Shown here in pieces: positions 1 through 9,196 of a stretch of 21,555 nucleotides of DNA. Position 1 is the first letter of the stretch; the number at the start of each line of letters is the position of its first letter. Under the pieces are notes generated by a model. The model saw only the letters and a program-made list of their open reading frames with translations, was not told the origin of the DNA and did not search any database. Origin of the DNA: Chara braunii. Lineage: Eukaryota; Streptophyta; Charophyceae; Charales; Characeae. The stretch is from contig BFEA01000057.1 of the NCBI GenBank assembly GCA_003427395.1, forward strand, positions 2,959,251-2,980,805, read 5' to 3'. Both the position numbers and the translations under genes were made by a program.

Positions 1-110
<110 letters not shown>

Positions 111-127
111 AGGAATCGCAAAAACGG

Positions 128-377
128 TTTGGGAAGTGGAAGAGAGGGAAACAGACGAACTCGTGAAAGAAGAGGGGAATGTGATCACTCTTTAATTATC
201 TGGATGTGATTTAGAGGGGGTGAGGGAAGAGGGAAGCAGCCGTGGCACATGAGGGAAGTAACGGGATGAGGGGTTTGTGAAGTGGAGAGGGAAAGGAACA
301 TGTTGACGGAAGGAATGGGGTGAACTGTTTGTGAAGTGCACAGGGAACGGAACACATGGACGGAAAGGAGGGTGGTA
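128..377. repeat. degenerate minisatellite, ~51-56 bp units
   Basis: Two diverged neighbouring units start with CATG at 248 and 299, and a partial third starts at 355. Each full unit contains a GTTTGTGAAGTG-like core followed by a purine-rich GAGGGAA/CAGGGAA segment. A further GTTTGGGAAGTGG core lies at about 128. The repeat is strongly purine-biased on the plus strand. The serine/proline-rich minus-strand reading frames here follow from the repeat and are not treated as genes. Confidence 0.6.
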
Positions 378-1750
378 GTGGTGGAGGGAGAAGATAGCAA
401 GGTGTTTTGTGGACCTGCATGCAAACACATCCCAAACAAAAATTATCGGGCCAGGAGTTCCGATTTCGTGTTGATTGCAACCAATACTGACAGTGAAGGA
501 GGGAACGGATCGAAAACAACAATGTCTCTGTCTCGCAGCAAGAATTCATCAAAGATATTCATAAAGGGTGTGTAATTCTGTGTATGCCTCTCCTAAGGTG
601 CTCGGCCTCTGTTTTTGGATAGGAAATGAAATTTGCAAGCCTTTTGAGAAAGGTAAAAAAGGAGCGCGTATGCAATCTCCTAAGGCAGACACTCACCTCT
701 CAAAGAAAAACTGAAAGGAGAAAGGGACACTCCCCGCCATACTCACACATGCTATATTTGGATATGACAGACCCATGTGTGCAATGCCCTGGCTTGCGTT
801 CAATCGCAGACCTGTTTGGCCACGATTTTTGGCGGCAGCCGTCTCCCTCCCTCTGTCTTCCCTCTTCCCATTCTCCCTGCCATGGCATCGTCGCAGCGGG
901 CATGGGACTTATACCTTCTAATGAAAACATAGACGACGGTCAATTAGGACTGAAAACCAATGTCACTTTTATGCATTCTATCAGATCTCAGGCTCAACAA
1001 CTCACGTGTTATGGGGCGAAAACTAAGAACCAAAAAAAAGAACAGAGTTGCCAAGAGCACCCTCCCCCTCTTTTCCGGCCAGAGTCCTGGAAACCCCCCT
1101 AAACCTTCAAGAGTTGCCTCTCTAGGCTGCCAGCTGCTGCAAGAGTCACATCTCAAGCTCAGACCTCCTTGGTTCTTTGTTGCCATCCTCTGGTTACTTC
1201 TTCCACCAACCAACAACATTTTCCTCAGTCCAGTTCCTTCTTTTCTTTTGTTTTTTTTAATCGCAATTTCTTGACTTGCACGAATGGAATCAAATCGAGA
1301 AATGGCCGGAAGTTTATTCTAATCCGGTCATGGGCCTCGCTCCACCACTCAGGATTCTACATGTATCTGGGCTGCAATATGGACCGATACATTTGGTCTG
1401 GTCCGGTGTTATGAAATATGGGGACCGTTTCCGCCTCGAGTTACATTAAGAATGTTGTGCAGTGGAGCGAGGCTCCATGACTGATACATTGAAATACACT
1501 GGATTCAGCAATGGTAAGGGCTGTCCTAATGCACAAGCATTCAAGAAACTTATGACATAACAGTGGAAACTGAATGAGGGGAGTGGGGGGTTGTTTTGTC
1601 ATTCTTGGATTCTTCTGTATGCAGGTCCCTGTGGATATTGCCCCCTCTTTCACGTCCGATTTCATTGAAGAGTTTACTGCAGTAATGTGAGAAATACGAG
1701 AAAACTTAGAAAAGGGAGAAAAGTAATTTTTGGACAGGTAGCCCCATGCA
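378..1750. other. unassigned non-coding stretch
   Basis: No recognisable protein, RNA gene or mobile element was found on either strand. The longest plus-strand reading frame (626-1102, 158 codons) has no domain I recognise, no flanking features and a low-complexity composition. Several T-rich tracts occur, for example around 1233-1262. Confidence 0.5.
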
Positions 1751-1751
1751 T

Positions 1752-1800
1752 AGCCCCCTCTACGTCATCTGGATCATCGATGATGACAGGGTTGAGGGGG
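1752..1800. other. nested inverted repeat (hairpin/cruciform-capable)
   Basis: CCCCCTC at the left pairs with GAGGGGG at the right. Inside, GTCATC pairs with GATGAC around the self-complementary TCATCGATGA. It lies directly before the imperfect direct repeat at 1801. No adjacent gene or U-tract suggests a terminator, so its role is unknown. Confidence 0.45.
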
Positions 1801-2068
1801 TGCCTGGTGAAGCACGAATGTGCTGCACGACTGTTATGAAGAGGAGGCCGTAAGATCGATTCGGTGCTTGCGCAGTGACAAGACTAGCAAAGCCCGGCAG
1901 TTCCAGGTCTCTTCGTACTCCTGTCTCAGATCTGAGGTGGATATGGCTGCAGGCTGCCCGGTGAAGGATGCGGAGATGCTTTGCACAACTTTCATGAGAA
2001 GGAGGCCACAACAGCGATCATCCTTTGGGCAATTTTGCACTTGGACAATGACAAGACTAGCAAGCCCG
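1801..2068. repeat. imperfect ~95-114 bp direct repeat, two copies
   Basis: Copy 1 (1801-1895) and copy 2 (1955-2068) share, in order, TGCCYGGTGAAG, a TGCTGCACGACT/TGCTTTGCACAACT block, ATGAGAAGGAGGCC-like sequence and the nearly identical end GACAAGACTAGCAA(A)GCCCG. Copy 2 has about 20 extra bases before the shared end. When each copy is read in its own frame both give a similar peptide (LHDCYEEEA versus LHNFHEKEA, ending DKTSK). This could be a decayed duplicated exon or simply a duplicated non-coding segment. I do not recognise the peptide. Confidence 0.55.
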
Positions 2069-3423
2069 CATTATACTCCTTTTTTTGAACTATGGTTGGT
2101 CTGGCTGTCTGCCAACTGGATGCTCGTGTGGGGTGCAGTGCAGAGGATACACACAGCCGTTGTTTTTTTTTGTTTTTTTTTCAGTTGGTCCAGTCCTGAT
2201 GGAACAGTCTGGCCTTCTCTGAAACCACCACTACCTCTGTCACTCTTGGGAAAGATAAGAAAAATGGCTGTATTCCCACTTTTTCCGAACTTTTCAGGGG
2301 TTGGACGAGGCTCGGCAGTTGGGCCTTGAGGGCCCCTTCGAAAAACAAAAAGAAAAACAAAAGATCATGTCGGGGAAGGCCGTGCACCAAGTTGTACTCA
2401 CACCAAAACTCACACGTTCGTATCTAACCGCTATAGTGGCCAGTTTCAGGTTTTCATTGTTTGTGTTTTTTTGTTTTCGTTTCTTGTTTTGTTTTGGTGC
2501 CCCGCCAAGGAGGCACGGCGCAGTCCACGGGCTGCTGACACTTTGTGGAGGAGGGCATGCCCACAGTATTACTTCGCAGAATGTATGAACCCGCTTTCTC
2601 GCCCTAAGTTCAGTTTCATTTTTTTTTTCCCTCTTCCTTTTTTCGTGGAACTGACACCCTTGCCGTAACGCCCTCACTGAGGGCATACTCACACAACAAC
2701 TTTGGGCTAGGTATCTACCAGGCATCACGTCCAAAGGGGTGTTTGCTTTTTTTCTTTTATTTTTTTTTGGCTGCGAGTGGGTCGTGTTTTGAAAGTCTGG
2801 CCGTGCATTTTTTTTTTTTTGCCAGAAAAAAAAAAAACAAAAGGAACTCAGGCTCGGCAAAACTCGGTGCGCAGTGAAATCAGGGTCGGCAAAAACAGGC
2901 TAGGAGGTAGTGGTGGTTTAAGTTTGCAGGTGCTTCTCATACGCCCAGATTTTGTTCGATCCAGTTTTAATTGAACTGTCTCATCTTCTCGAGCTAACAG
3001 GGTCTCAATCCGTGATTTGGATGTGACCTTGGGTCAAATTGGAGGGCTGGAGCTTTCCGCAGTGCAAGCCACCTCGGGAGTTCCTCCCCTCCCTTCGTAT
3101 TGCTTTGATGTGATGTGCTTTCTTGTGAATAACAATAGAAGGTGGTTTTTGTTGTTGTTGTTGTTCCCAAAGGAAAAAAGATGAGCTTTCCATGAGTCTA
3201 AAGCGTTCATGTTTTTTGAAGAGTGCAAGCTTGTCTCACAGAGAAACAACGGAACAATCTGCAGATCTGAAGGCCTCTGCTGTGTGTACAACTTCAGAAA
3301 TGTCACGGACGAATGTTGTCAGAGTTCGATGTGTATCAGGTAGATGTTGTCATGTGTGATGCCTCGAGAATAGCTAGGTAGGCATTGTTAAATAGACGTA
3401 TATGTACATGTATATAATGCCGC
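2069..3423. other. unassigned, homopolymer-rich stretch
   Basis: No gene was recognised. The stretch has many T runs and A/T-biased tracts (2161-2181, 2465-2500, 2750-2770, 2807-2838) and a (GTT)n tract near 3148-3163. A T-run followed closely by an A-run (about 2807-2838) could fold into a hairpin. Minus-strand reading frames rich in Phe, Lys and Asn come from these tracts and were rejected as genes. Confidence 0.5.
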
Positions 3424-4605
3424 TTGAATGGGGGAACTGCTGGTGTGCTCCAAGCGCTAGCAATCGGACTTTATGAATACATCAGCAATTACAAGAAGTT
3501 GTTGCCCAGACAATCTCGATCTACTTCTTTCTCTTCTGTTTCTCATAAGTTGAACAGCTGGTGTTCTGCAATCCTCACGCATTGTCAATTACTTTGTTCA
3601 ACACATGCCTCCGTGCACCGTTGTCGACGGCATGTTGCCATTGTGCCTGTGTACAAAACAGCACATAATTTGGCAATTTGCTGCAAGAATTGGTATCTGT
3701 TTCATCTCTGTGCCCATTTGGACAGTCCCACTTGTACCTGCCCTAATACATCCATCACTGATGTCCAGTATGGAATCACGATTGGGGTTAATACCCATAC
3801 TGATGTCCTGCCTCACCTTTACTATGTTCTCAAAGCTCACAAACCTCCTCCGGCTCTTCACGGCATTTTTGGACTCACAGCGCAGAACAACACTGCTGTT
3901 CTCCCAGATGCTCGCTCTTGTCCAACCGTTCGTATCATTCGTGAATGGTGTTCTCACAAACCATTGGCTGGTACAAGGTTTACTTCTTCATATCTCAGTG
4001 CTGCTTTCCCAAAGGAGTGATCACTATTCTTTGTGAGAAAGACACAGAGCTCTATCAATGGGTCGGCATTCGATGGTCTGGATTATCGCGAGTGCCAATG
4101 AAGTGGCCTCGACCTCAAAAACAGTGCATCGTCTCTTTGTGGCCTCTCTTCTCATACTCTTGATTTTACCACAATGTACACCAACCTTTCTCATGACCGC
4201 ATTCTGAATAATGTGGCAAAAACTGTTGATGAAGCTCATGCTTATGCCCTTCGGCATACTTACGAACGTTCACGCGACAATGTTCTGAACATGGTCATTT
4301 GAGGACCTCGTTGTGGCCCGTGGATAGTTTTTTTTTTTTTTTTTTTTTTTAGTGGCCCCTATCACCGGCAAGCATTTTATGATTTTACAAAGATATTATG
4401 TCAAAGGATTTGGCCGATGGAGAGTTGATTCGGGGCCTTACACCCTTTCTGTTTCACATAGTCTCTAAAATCTTCACTTTGTCATAGGAAGCACTTGTGT
4501 ACACTGCAGACGGCACTTTGGAAACACATTGTTGGTATTGCAATGGGAACTAACGCTGGCCCGGAAATGTCTTATGTGATGCTATACCTCTATCCCCAAA
4601 CACAC
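3424..4605 (+). pseudogene. degenerate reverse transcriptase (non-LTR/Penelope-like type)
   Basis: One plus-strand frame can be followed from 3424 to 4605. It carries a sequence typical of a family of stand-alone retroelement RTs. First comes a VAIVPV..TAHN..ICCKNWY segment, then LPHLYYVLKAHKPPP (about 3810-3854) matching the LPxLYxxxKxHK motif. Next is LKNSASSLCGLSSHTLDFTTMYTNL with the catalytic Asp of RT motif A (D at 4162-4164), followed by SHDRIL. Last is VGIAMGTNAGPE (4531-4566), the motif B region. The frame is interrupted by stops at 4018, 4099, 4300, 4426 and 4459 and ends at 4606, but no net frameshift is needed over about 1.18 kb. A 23-T run at 4328 sits inside it. The YxDD box, expected about 40-45 residues after GIAMGTN, is absent, because the LTR of element A begins about 75 bp further on. 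The clade is uncertain. It is not from the Ty3/gypsy copies and it lies on the opposite strand. Confidence 0.8.
4328..4350. repeat. poly(T) run, 23 bases
   Basis: An uninterrupted T run inside the RT pseudogene, with a length that happens to keep its reading frame. It could be the antisense tail of a retroposed sequence or slippage growth. No flanking target duplication was seen. Confidence 0.8.
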
Positions 4606-4682
4606 TAAAGCTTTTCAGCCGCAGGCTGTATACGTGGCCTCGATTGATGTGTTTCCCCCATCCAATTTTCATCCGAGGCCAA

Positions 4683-5491
4683 GAACACAGTTCAGATCCA
4701 AACTTGCTTCCGATGGCTATGGCACCTGTGCGCCCACACAACACCCAGCCGACACTGTAATCCCGACAACTATTCACACGCACGCTACGCTGGATCTCCC
4801 TGGATGTCCCACACACACTCACACACCATGCAACAGCCTATCTCTAACCTGCAGCAGCTATGGCTGCCTTCTACCTTCCTAGCTACTAGCGGCTATGGCC
4901 GCTTCGTCTCCCTCACAGCCCACTTCTTTTTCGGGCACCTGCAGACCTCCTTGCACAAGACGCTCAGGCAGCGCTTCCGCACGGCTCACAGGCAGAATGA
5001 ATGAATGACTGGACGCTGCCTCTTCAGGGTCGCTGGCCTGCCCTTTTCCCCCGGGTCCAGGGGGCACAGTCCCACATGGTACTTGCTGTGGACAAAGTGT
5101 GACTGAGACTGGTAACCGCTGACTAGGCGAGGTTGGACTGCCCACTTGCCCACTTGCCTCTAGCCTAACCTTAGCAATTCTCGAAAGGCTACTTCCGGAC
5201 CTTCCGGAAGTCTGTAGACTCGGCCTTTCGGGACTGGAGTAGCTACGACCTTGACCTTTCAGGACTGAGGCAGCTACAACTTTTACACAGCTACGACCCC
5301 TACTTGACAGACCTACAGTTCAAGACCCGACGACCACATTAACCTGCGACAGACAACAAACGACTACCAAGACACAGGTCACGGGTTCAAACACACAGGG
5401 GTCGACTTGGTACTGTACACGGGTGAGGGCGAGGTCTAGGAATCGAGCCCTGGAATCTGCATCTGCTACTGCAAAGGTGAAAACTGTTTCA
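4683..5491 (-). repeat. 3' LTR of element A
   Basis: This stretch aligns along most of its length with 18068-18941, which occupies the same place relative to element B's pol end. On the minus strand the LTR begins TGAAACAGTTTTCACC directly after a purine-rich tract, giving the expected TG start (CA at 5490-5491 on the plus strand). The outer end is only placed by loss of similarity to B just left of 4683, so it may be up to some tens of bases off. It contains about two units of a 30-31-bp repeat with TTGACCTTTC (5222-5280) and a near-perfect inverted repeat ACTTCCGGA/TCCGGAAGT (5191-5211). Confidence 0.8.
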
Positions 5492-5509
5492 CTCCCACCG
5501 GCCTAAATT
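5492..5509 (-). promoter_or_regulatory. polypurine tract of element A (plus-strand primer site)
   Basis: Minus-strand AATTTAGGCCGGTGGGAG lies immediately before the TG that opens the 3' LTR, 20 bp after the pol stop. The same tract recurs at 18942-18959 (B) and in altered form at 13490-13507 (C). That is where an LTR retroelement initiates plus-strand DNA synthesis. Confidence 0.75.
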
Positions 5510-5529
5510 CAAGGTCCTTCGAGAATATG

Positions 5530-5993
5530 TCAATCTATAGCAGGATCTTTACCTTTCTTAGCTCTTTCATAGGCACGGATCACATCGGGAGCAGTCTCTA
5601 GAATCTCTGCTCGTGTAAACCAGCGGTCATCCTCCGGTTCCTGATAGGAAAATCTGACTTTATACTGTTTATGAGGACGACCTCTACCTCCTGTTCTGAA
5701 TACATCCTCATCTAGTATGCGATCAATGTCGTACCTTCCGTCCATATCCGGAGGGATCATGGAACTTCTTGATGGAAACTGCTGACTCGTAGTGCAGGGC
5801 AACAACTTTGACGCATGAAAGATTGGGTAGTTGTGGAGGTGTGCTGGAATCTCTATGGTGTAGGATGGTCCATCATCTCCGCCCTCGACTTCTAAGACTG
5901 GCGACGGTCCTCTATATGCAGGTAACAGCTTCTGCGAGATGTTCTCCTCAGGAGCAAATTCTTTGGACTTGACCCAGACTAGGTCGCCTACCT
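5530..5993 (-). pseudogene. pol: Integrase C-terminus and chromodomain-like tail, element A
   Basis: This is the last part of the Pol polyprotein. On the minus strand it reads VGDLVWVKSKEFAPEENISQ, then a GPSPVLEV..GPSYTIEIP segment and FHASKLLP, which is the usual end of the integrase C-terminal domain in Ty3/gypsy elements. The final ~60 residues (YDIDRIL..., a glycine/arginine stretch GGRGRP, KQYKVRF, EPEDDRW and an ILETAPDVIRAYE helix) have the layout of a chromodomain: strand, strand, W-containing strand, C-terminal helix. Such tails are known to direct integration by binding chromatin. Whether this diverged version binds methylated histone is unknown. Pol ends with TGA at 5530-5532. The segment is separated from the rest of integrase by the insertion at 5994-6208. 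Confidence 0.88.
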
Positions 5994-6208
5994 CTAGATA
6001 CCGGGGCCATTTCCATATGGGACGCTGGGCCCGGTTCCCAGCCTGTCTCTTATACACATCTAGATGTGTATAAGAGACAGCGTCTAGATACCGGGGCCAT
6101 TTCCATATGGGACGCTGGGCCCGGTTCCCAGCACGTGCTGCTCCCCACGAATAGATTGGAGCCTTGTTCCCCCCCCCCCCCCAAAAAAAAAAAAAAAAAA
6201 AAAAAAAG
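5994..6208 (+). mobile_element. short poly(A)-tailed insertion with 13-bp target duplication
   Basis: AGGTCGCCTACCT occurs at 5981-5993 and again at 6209-6221, exactly bracketing sequence that has no counterpart in element B, where integrase coding is continuous. The insert ends with a C14 run (6169-6182) and an A25 run (6183-6207). An A-tail next to a short direct duplication is the mark of target-primed (LINE-machinery) retroposition. Collapsing the 50-bp duplication around the adapter at 6043-6080 leaves an insert of about 125 bp. I do not recognise its source. It contains GCTGGG...CCCAGC, able to form a hairpin. It interrupts the integrase of element A. Confidence 0.72.
6043..6080. other. 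Nextera mate-pair junction adapter (artefact)
   Basis: CTGTCTCTTATACACATCT (6043-6061) is followed at once by its reverse complement AGATGTGTATAAGAGACAG (6062-6080). Together they are exactly two Tn5 mosaic ends in the junction arrangement used for Nextera mate-pair libraries. The 50 bp to its left (5993-6042) is repeated to its right (6083-6132), as expected when an untrimmed junction read is built into a contig. It gives the tell-tale peptide MYKRQ on both strands. It is not native DNA. Confidence 0.97.
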
Positions 6209-7107
6209 AGGTCGCCTACCTAGAGCTGTCACGGGCGACGGTGCTTGTTAGCTTGCTCTATCATCTTATGTTGCGCCTTCTCGAGGTTCTGTACTACAGT
6301 AGCAATCTCTTTCTCATGCGGTAGTGCCAACTCCCTAGTACCGGTCGGTAGCCTATGGATCTGATCCCGGTTGAGCCCCTCAAACGGTCTGCGCGGTCTA
6401 AAGGACTTATGCAGTTCATTGGGAGTGTGGCAAGATGATAAGTGGACACTGTTGTTGTACACGCTGGCTACCTTTGGGAGCATCTCGTCCCAGTTAACTT
6501 CATCGGGTCTAATGTACATTCTTAGAACTTGCTGCAGGATCTTATTCATCTGTTCAGTCTGACCGGTGGTCTTTGGATGACGGCCAGATGACATGAGCGA
6601 CTTAGAACCATACACTCTCATAAGTTTCTGCCAGTTCTGACTAATGAACCTGGTATTTTTGTCGCTAACTATAGACAATGGTAAACCATGTCCATTGACC
6701 CAATGATCAAAAAACTTTTGCTATTGCGTCTATTCGTGCCTCGGAAAGCAAGGGAACAAAAACTGCGTATTTACTAAAACGGTCAATGATGACCATGACT
6801 TGGCTCTTGCCATAAAGTTGATGGACACAGAGTCTCCGGGTCCTAGTGGAATAGGTAGGGGTCTGAGAAGACCCGACGGGGCTCTTGTCGTCGTTTTGTT
6901 GCGCTGACACACTTTGCAACTACGCACATACTCTATATAGTCAACTTTCATGCAAGGCCATGTGTAAGCACACATCAGGTTGGCGAGTGTCTTTTGCCAA
7001 CCGAAGTGCCCTTCTGTGTCGTGACATTCCCCTAAGATCAGGCTACGGATTTCTTCACTATTAGGAATGCACAGTCTGTCCACTACATTAGTCTTCTCAA
7101 ATAGCAA
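6209..7107 (-). pseudogene. pol: Integrase (zinc-binding and catalytic core), element A
   Basis: On the minus strand the zinc-binding domain reads ECHDTEGHFGWQKT followed by CKVCQRNK, the HHCC motif, preceding the core. Core landmarks are VSINFM (6814-6828), VMVIIDRFSKYAVF, IVSDKN (Asp at 6661-6663) and TTGQTEQMNKI (Glu at 6553-6555), giving a D-D-E arrangement whose first Asp is replaced by Asn (codon 6817-6819). Related copies keep Asp there. The end has ANKHRRP before the interruption at 6208. A frameshift near 6805-6815 moves VIIDRFSKYAVF into another frame, and the frame returns by about 6700. The family function is strand transfer of element DNA into the genome. This copy is inactive. 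Confidence 0.9.
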
Positions 7108-7137
7108 CCCGTCTGTAGTGCGGTAATGGGGCTCAGT

Positions 7138-7660
7138 TTATGGGGCCTCCTTGACTCTCTTGAGGAGGTCACCATAGATAGGGTCCTGTGCATACGCATC
7201 TTTGACCTTCTGCTGCAGGTCTCTCCCTTTGTCCTGATAATGTACTATCGCTCCAAAGTAGTCTGCTCTCCTACTTAGAGCGTTCGCAACTACATTGTAT
7301 TTTCCCTTAACAGGCTTAAGCTCGAAGTCAAATTGGTGAAGCTTAGGTGTCATCTTGGCCTGAGTCTTCGGCCACCTCAATGTCTCGTGGTCTGAGTAGA
7401 CTTTGAAGTGCCTCCCAAGCAAGTAGTTCTTCAAGTGGTCTAACTCTTGCCTGAGAGCGTAGAGTTCTCTCTCATAGGGTGATGCTGTGACCTTCTCTGA
7501 AGGCATCCTAGCGGACATGAACTCCACGGGTCTATACCCATTGCCATCATCTTGTTGTATAACAACACCTATACCATACTGACTAGCATCAGTGATGACA
7601 ACAAAAGCCAAAGACGGATCGGCTACCTTGAGGACAAGGCCCGCTTCAACTTCTTCAGAG
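7138..7660 (-). pseudogene. pol: RNase H domain and linker, element A
   Basis: FVVITDASQYGIGVV, YERELYAL, VYSDHETLRW and VVANALSRRADYFG are the successive conserved blocks of Ty3/gypsy RNase H, which removes the RNA strand during reverse transcription. The three principal acidic residues (TDAS, YEREL, SDHE) remain. The terminal ADALSR motif reads ANALSR here, an Asp to Asn change not seen in B or C. Compared with B, a piece between MTPKL and the FDFELKPVKGKYN block is missing. A TAA at 7138-7140 sits where B codes Glu, separating RNase H from the in-frame integrase. Confidence 0.88.
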
Positions 7661-8713
7661 CCGATGTACAATCTTGGTCCCACTTCCAGATTGCCTCTTT
7701 CTTGAGCAATCTGCGAAGGGGAGCAGCAATGGCAGAGAAGTTCCTCACGAACTTCCTGTAATAGTAAGTCAATCCTAGGAACGACCTCAACTCTGTGAGG
7801 GTACGCGGGGTTGGCCAAACTCTAATCGCTGCAATCTTGTTGTCCTCGGGCTTTATAAAATCACCATCTAACACATGGCCCAAATACAAAATCTTTGTCT
7901 TGGCCCGCTCGCACTTCTTCGCATTGATCTTGAAATTTGCTTCGCGCAACTTTTCCAAGATCTTCCTTAGATGAGCCTCGTGCTCTTGGAGGGTCTTGCT
8001 AAAAATCAAAATGTCATCTAAATATACAACTACAAATTTATCCAACCACGACCTAAACAAATCGCTCATATAGCGTTGGAATATAGTCAGTGCATTGGCT
8101 AGTCCAAAGGGATAACTATGAACTCATAATGTCCATATCTAGTCCTGAACGTCGTTTTGTACTGATCATCAGGGTGGACCTCTATCTGGTGGTACCCTGA
8201 CTTCAAGTCTATCTTGGTAAAGTACTTGCAACCCTGCACCTGATCTAATAGATCATCTATACGGGGTAGTGGTTCTGCAATCTTCACAATAACGGCGTTA
8301 AGCCCCTTATAGTCAATGCAAATTTGAAGTTCTCCCTCTTTCTTGGGGATAAAAAGAACAGGTGCTCCAAATGGAGACGAACTGCGCCTAATCTACGCCT
8401 TTTCGAGGAGCTCATCTAGCTGTCTGCGCAGCTCCTCCAACTCCTTAGGAGACATTCTATACACTGCTCCCTTGGGAGTCTTACTGCCAGGCTCTATCTC
8501 AATGCGGTATTGGATAGGATGCGGAACTACTCCTAAAGGAGACTGTGACAAATCTGCGTACTCTTCCAGCAGCTTCGCAATAACTGGGTCGGTGGGTTCC
8601 TCTTTATAAAGCTCAGTGACAGTCCTGACATAGGCTACAAAGACCTGCGGCAGTGCTCTTCTAGTTGCTCGTTCTTTACTAGACGCGCAAACGCGGGAGC
8701 ACTGAGACAACAA
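7661..8713 (-). pseudogene. pol: Reverse transcriptase, element A
   Basis: RT starts after a PR-RT linker with YRMSPKELEELRRQL. It continues through [22 protein letters not shown] (Asp of motif A), GHYEFIV, the catalytic VVVYLDDILIFSK (YLDD at 8013-8024), LYLGHVLDGD (the LGH motif) and RSFLGLTYYYRKFVRNFS. It copies element RNA into DNA. Breaks include an in-frame stop near 8396 where related elements have Trp-Ile-Arg, a frameshift near 8090 at the PFGLTNA region, and another near 7640-7800 before RNase H. Confidence 0.92.
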
Positions 8714-9190
8714 TGTGCTACAGGGTTATCCACTAATGACACATGAAACTGGCGAGCCGTTTTGACGTCGCTTGAAGGATTAGGACCATATCGAACCGAA
8801 GATTGTCTCTCAAATGGCGAGCCGTCTCTCAAATCCAGTGTGGCTCCTGCTGCCTCTCCCCAGTCCATACCTAGGACCATATTGAACCGGAGATTGTCTT
8901 CTATGAGGAGAGTCAGGAAATGAAGAACCCCCTCTACCTTCCCATCTCTCTCTAGGAGGAAATACGCCTGGACTCCCTCAACATAATCCTCGATTCGCAT
9001 AGTGCGATTGTCTGCGAGGATACTAACTATGGGATCTGCTAGTTTTTGGATTCAGGTTCAGCTTTAGCTTCTGCAGCGCTTTCCTGCTGATATAGCTACG
9101 CGGGGCCCCACTATCTATTAGGGCCCCTACTCGGCCTCTAAAGACATCAACATCTACCAATAATAGTTGTCCTTTCCCATCTCTCTTCAT
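8714..9190 (-). pseudogene. pol: Aspartic protease, element A
   Basis: Retropepsin-type protease that would process Gag-Pol. GALIDSGAPRSYIS holds the active-site DSG (Asp codon 9114-9116), and FNMVLGMDW is the conserved C-terminal segment just after the flap region. An extra A in an A-run near 9040 shifts the frame between the active site and ADNRTMRIEDYVEG. The domain continues in the frame of 8635-9000. It follows Gag in the same frame, separated by a single TAG at 9197-9199. Confidence 0.85.
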
Positions 9191-9196
9191 TTTGGC

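Noticed and set aside
626-1102. 158-codon plus-strand reading frame
   Set aside because: No recognisable domain, biased composition, no supporting context; such lengths arise by chance in GC-moderate non-coding DNA.
2807-2838. Transcription terminator or microRNA precursor from the T-run/A-run hairpin
   Set aside because: Pure homopolymer pairing with a tiny loop; expected by chance in this T/A-run-rich region.
2294-2860. 188-codon minus-strand reading frame
   Set aside because: Dominated by Phe, Lys and Asn runs encoded by T- and A-homopolymers; no protein-like motif.
6066-6251. 61-codon plus-strand frame starting MYKRQ
   Set aside because: Starts in the sequencing adapter and reads through the C/A homopolymer; purely artefactual.
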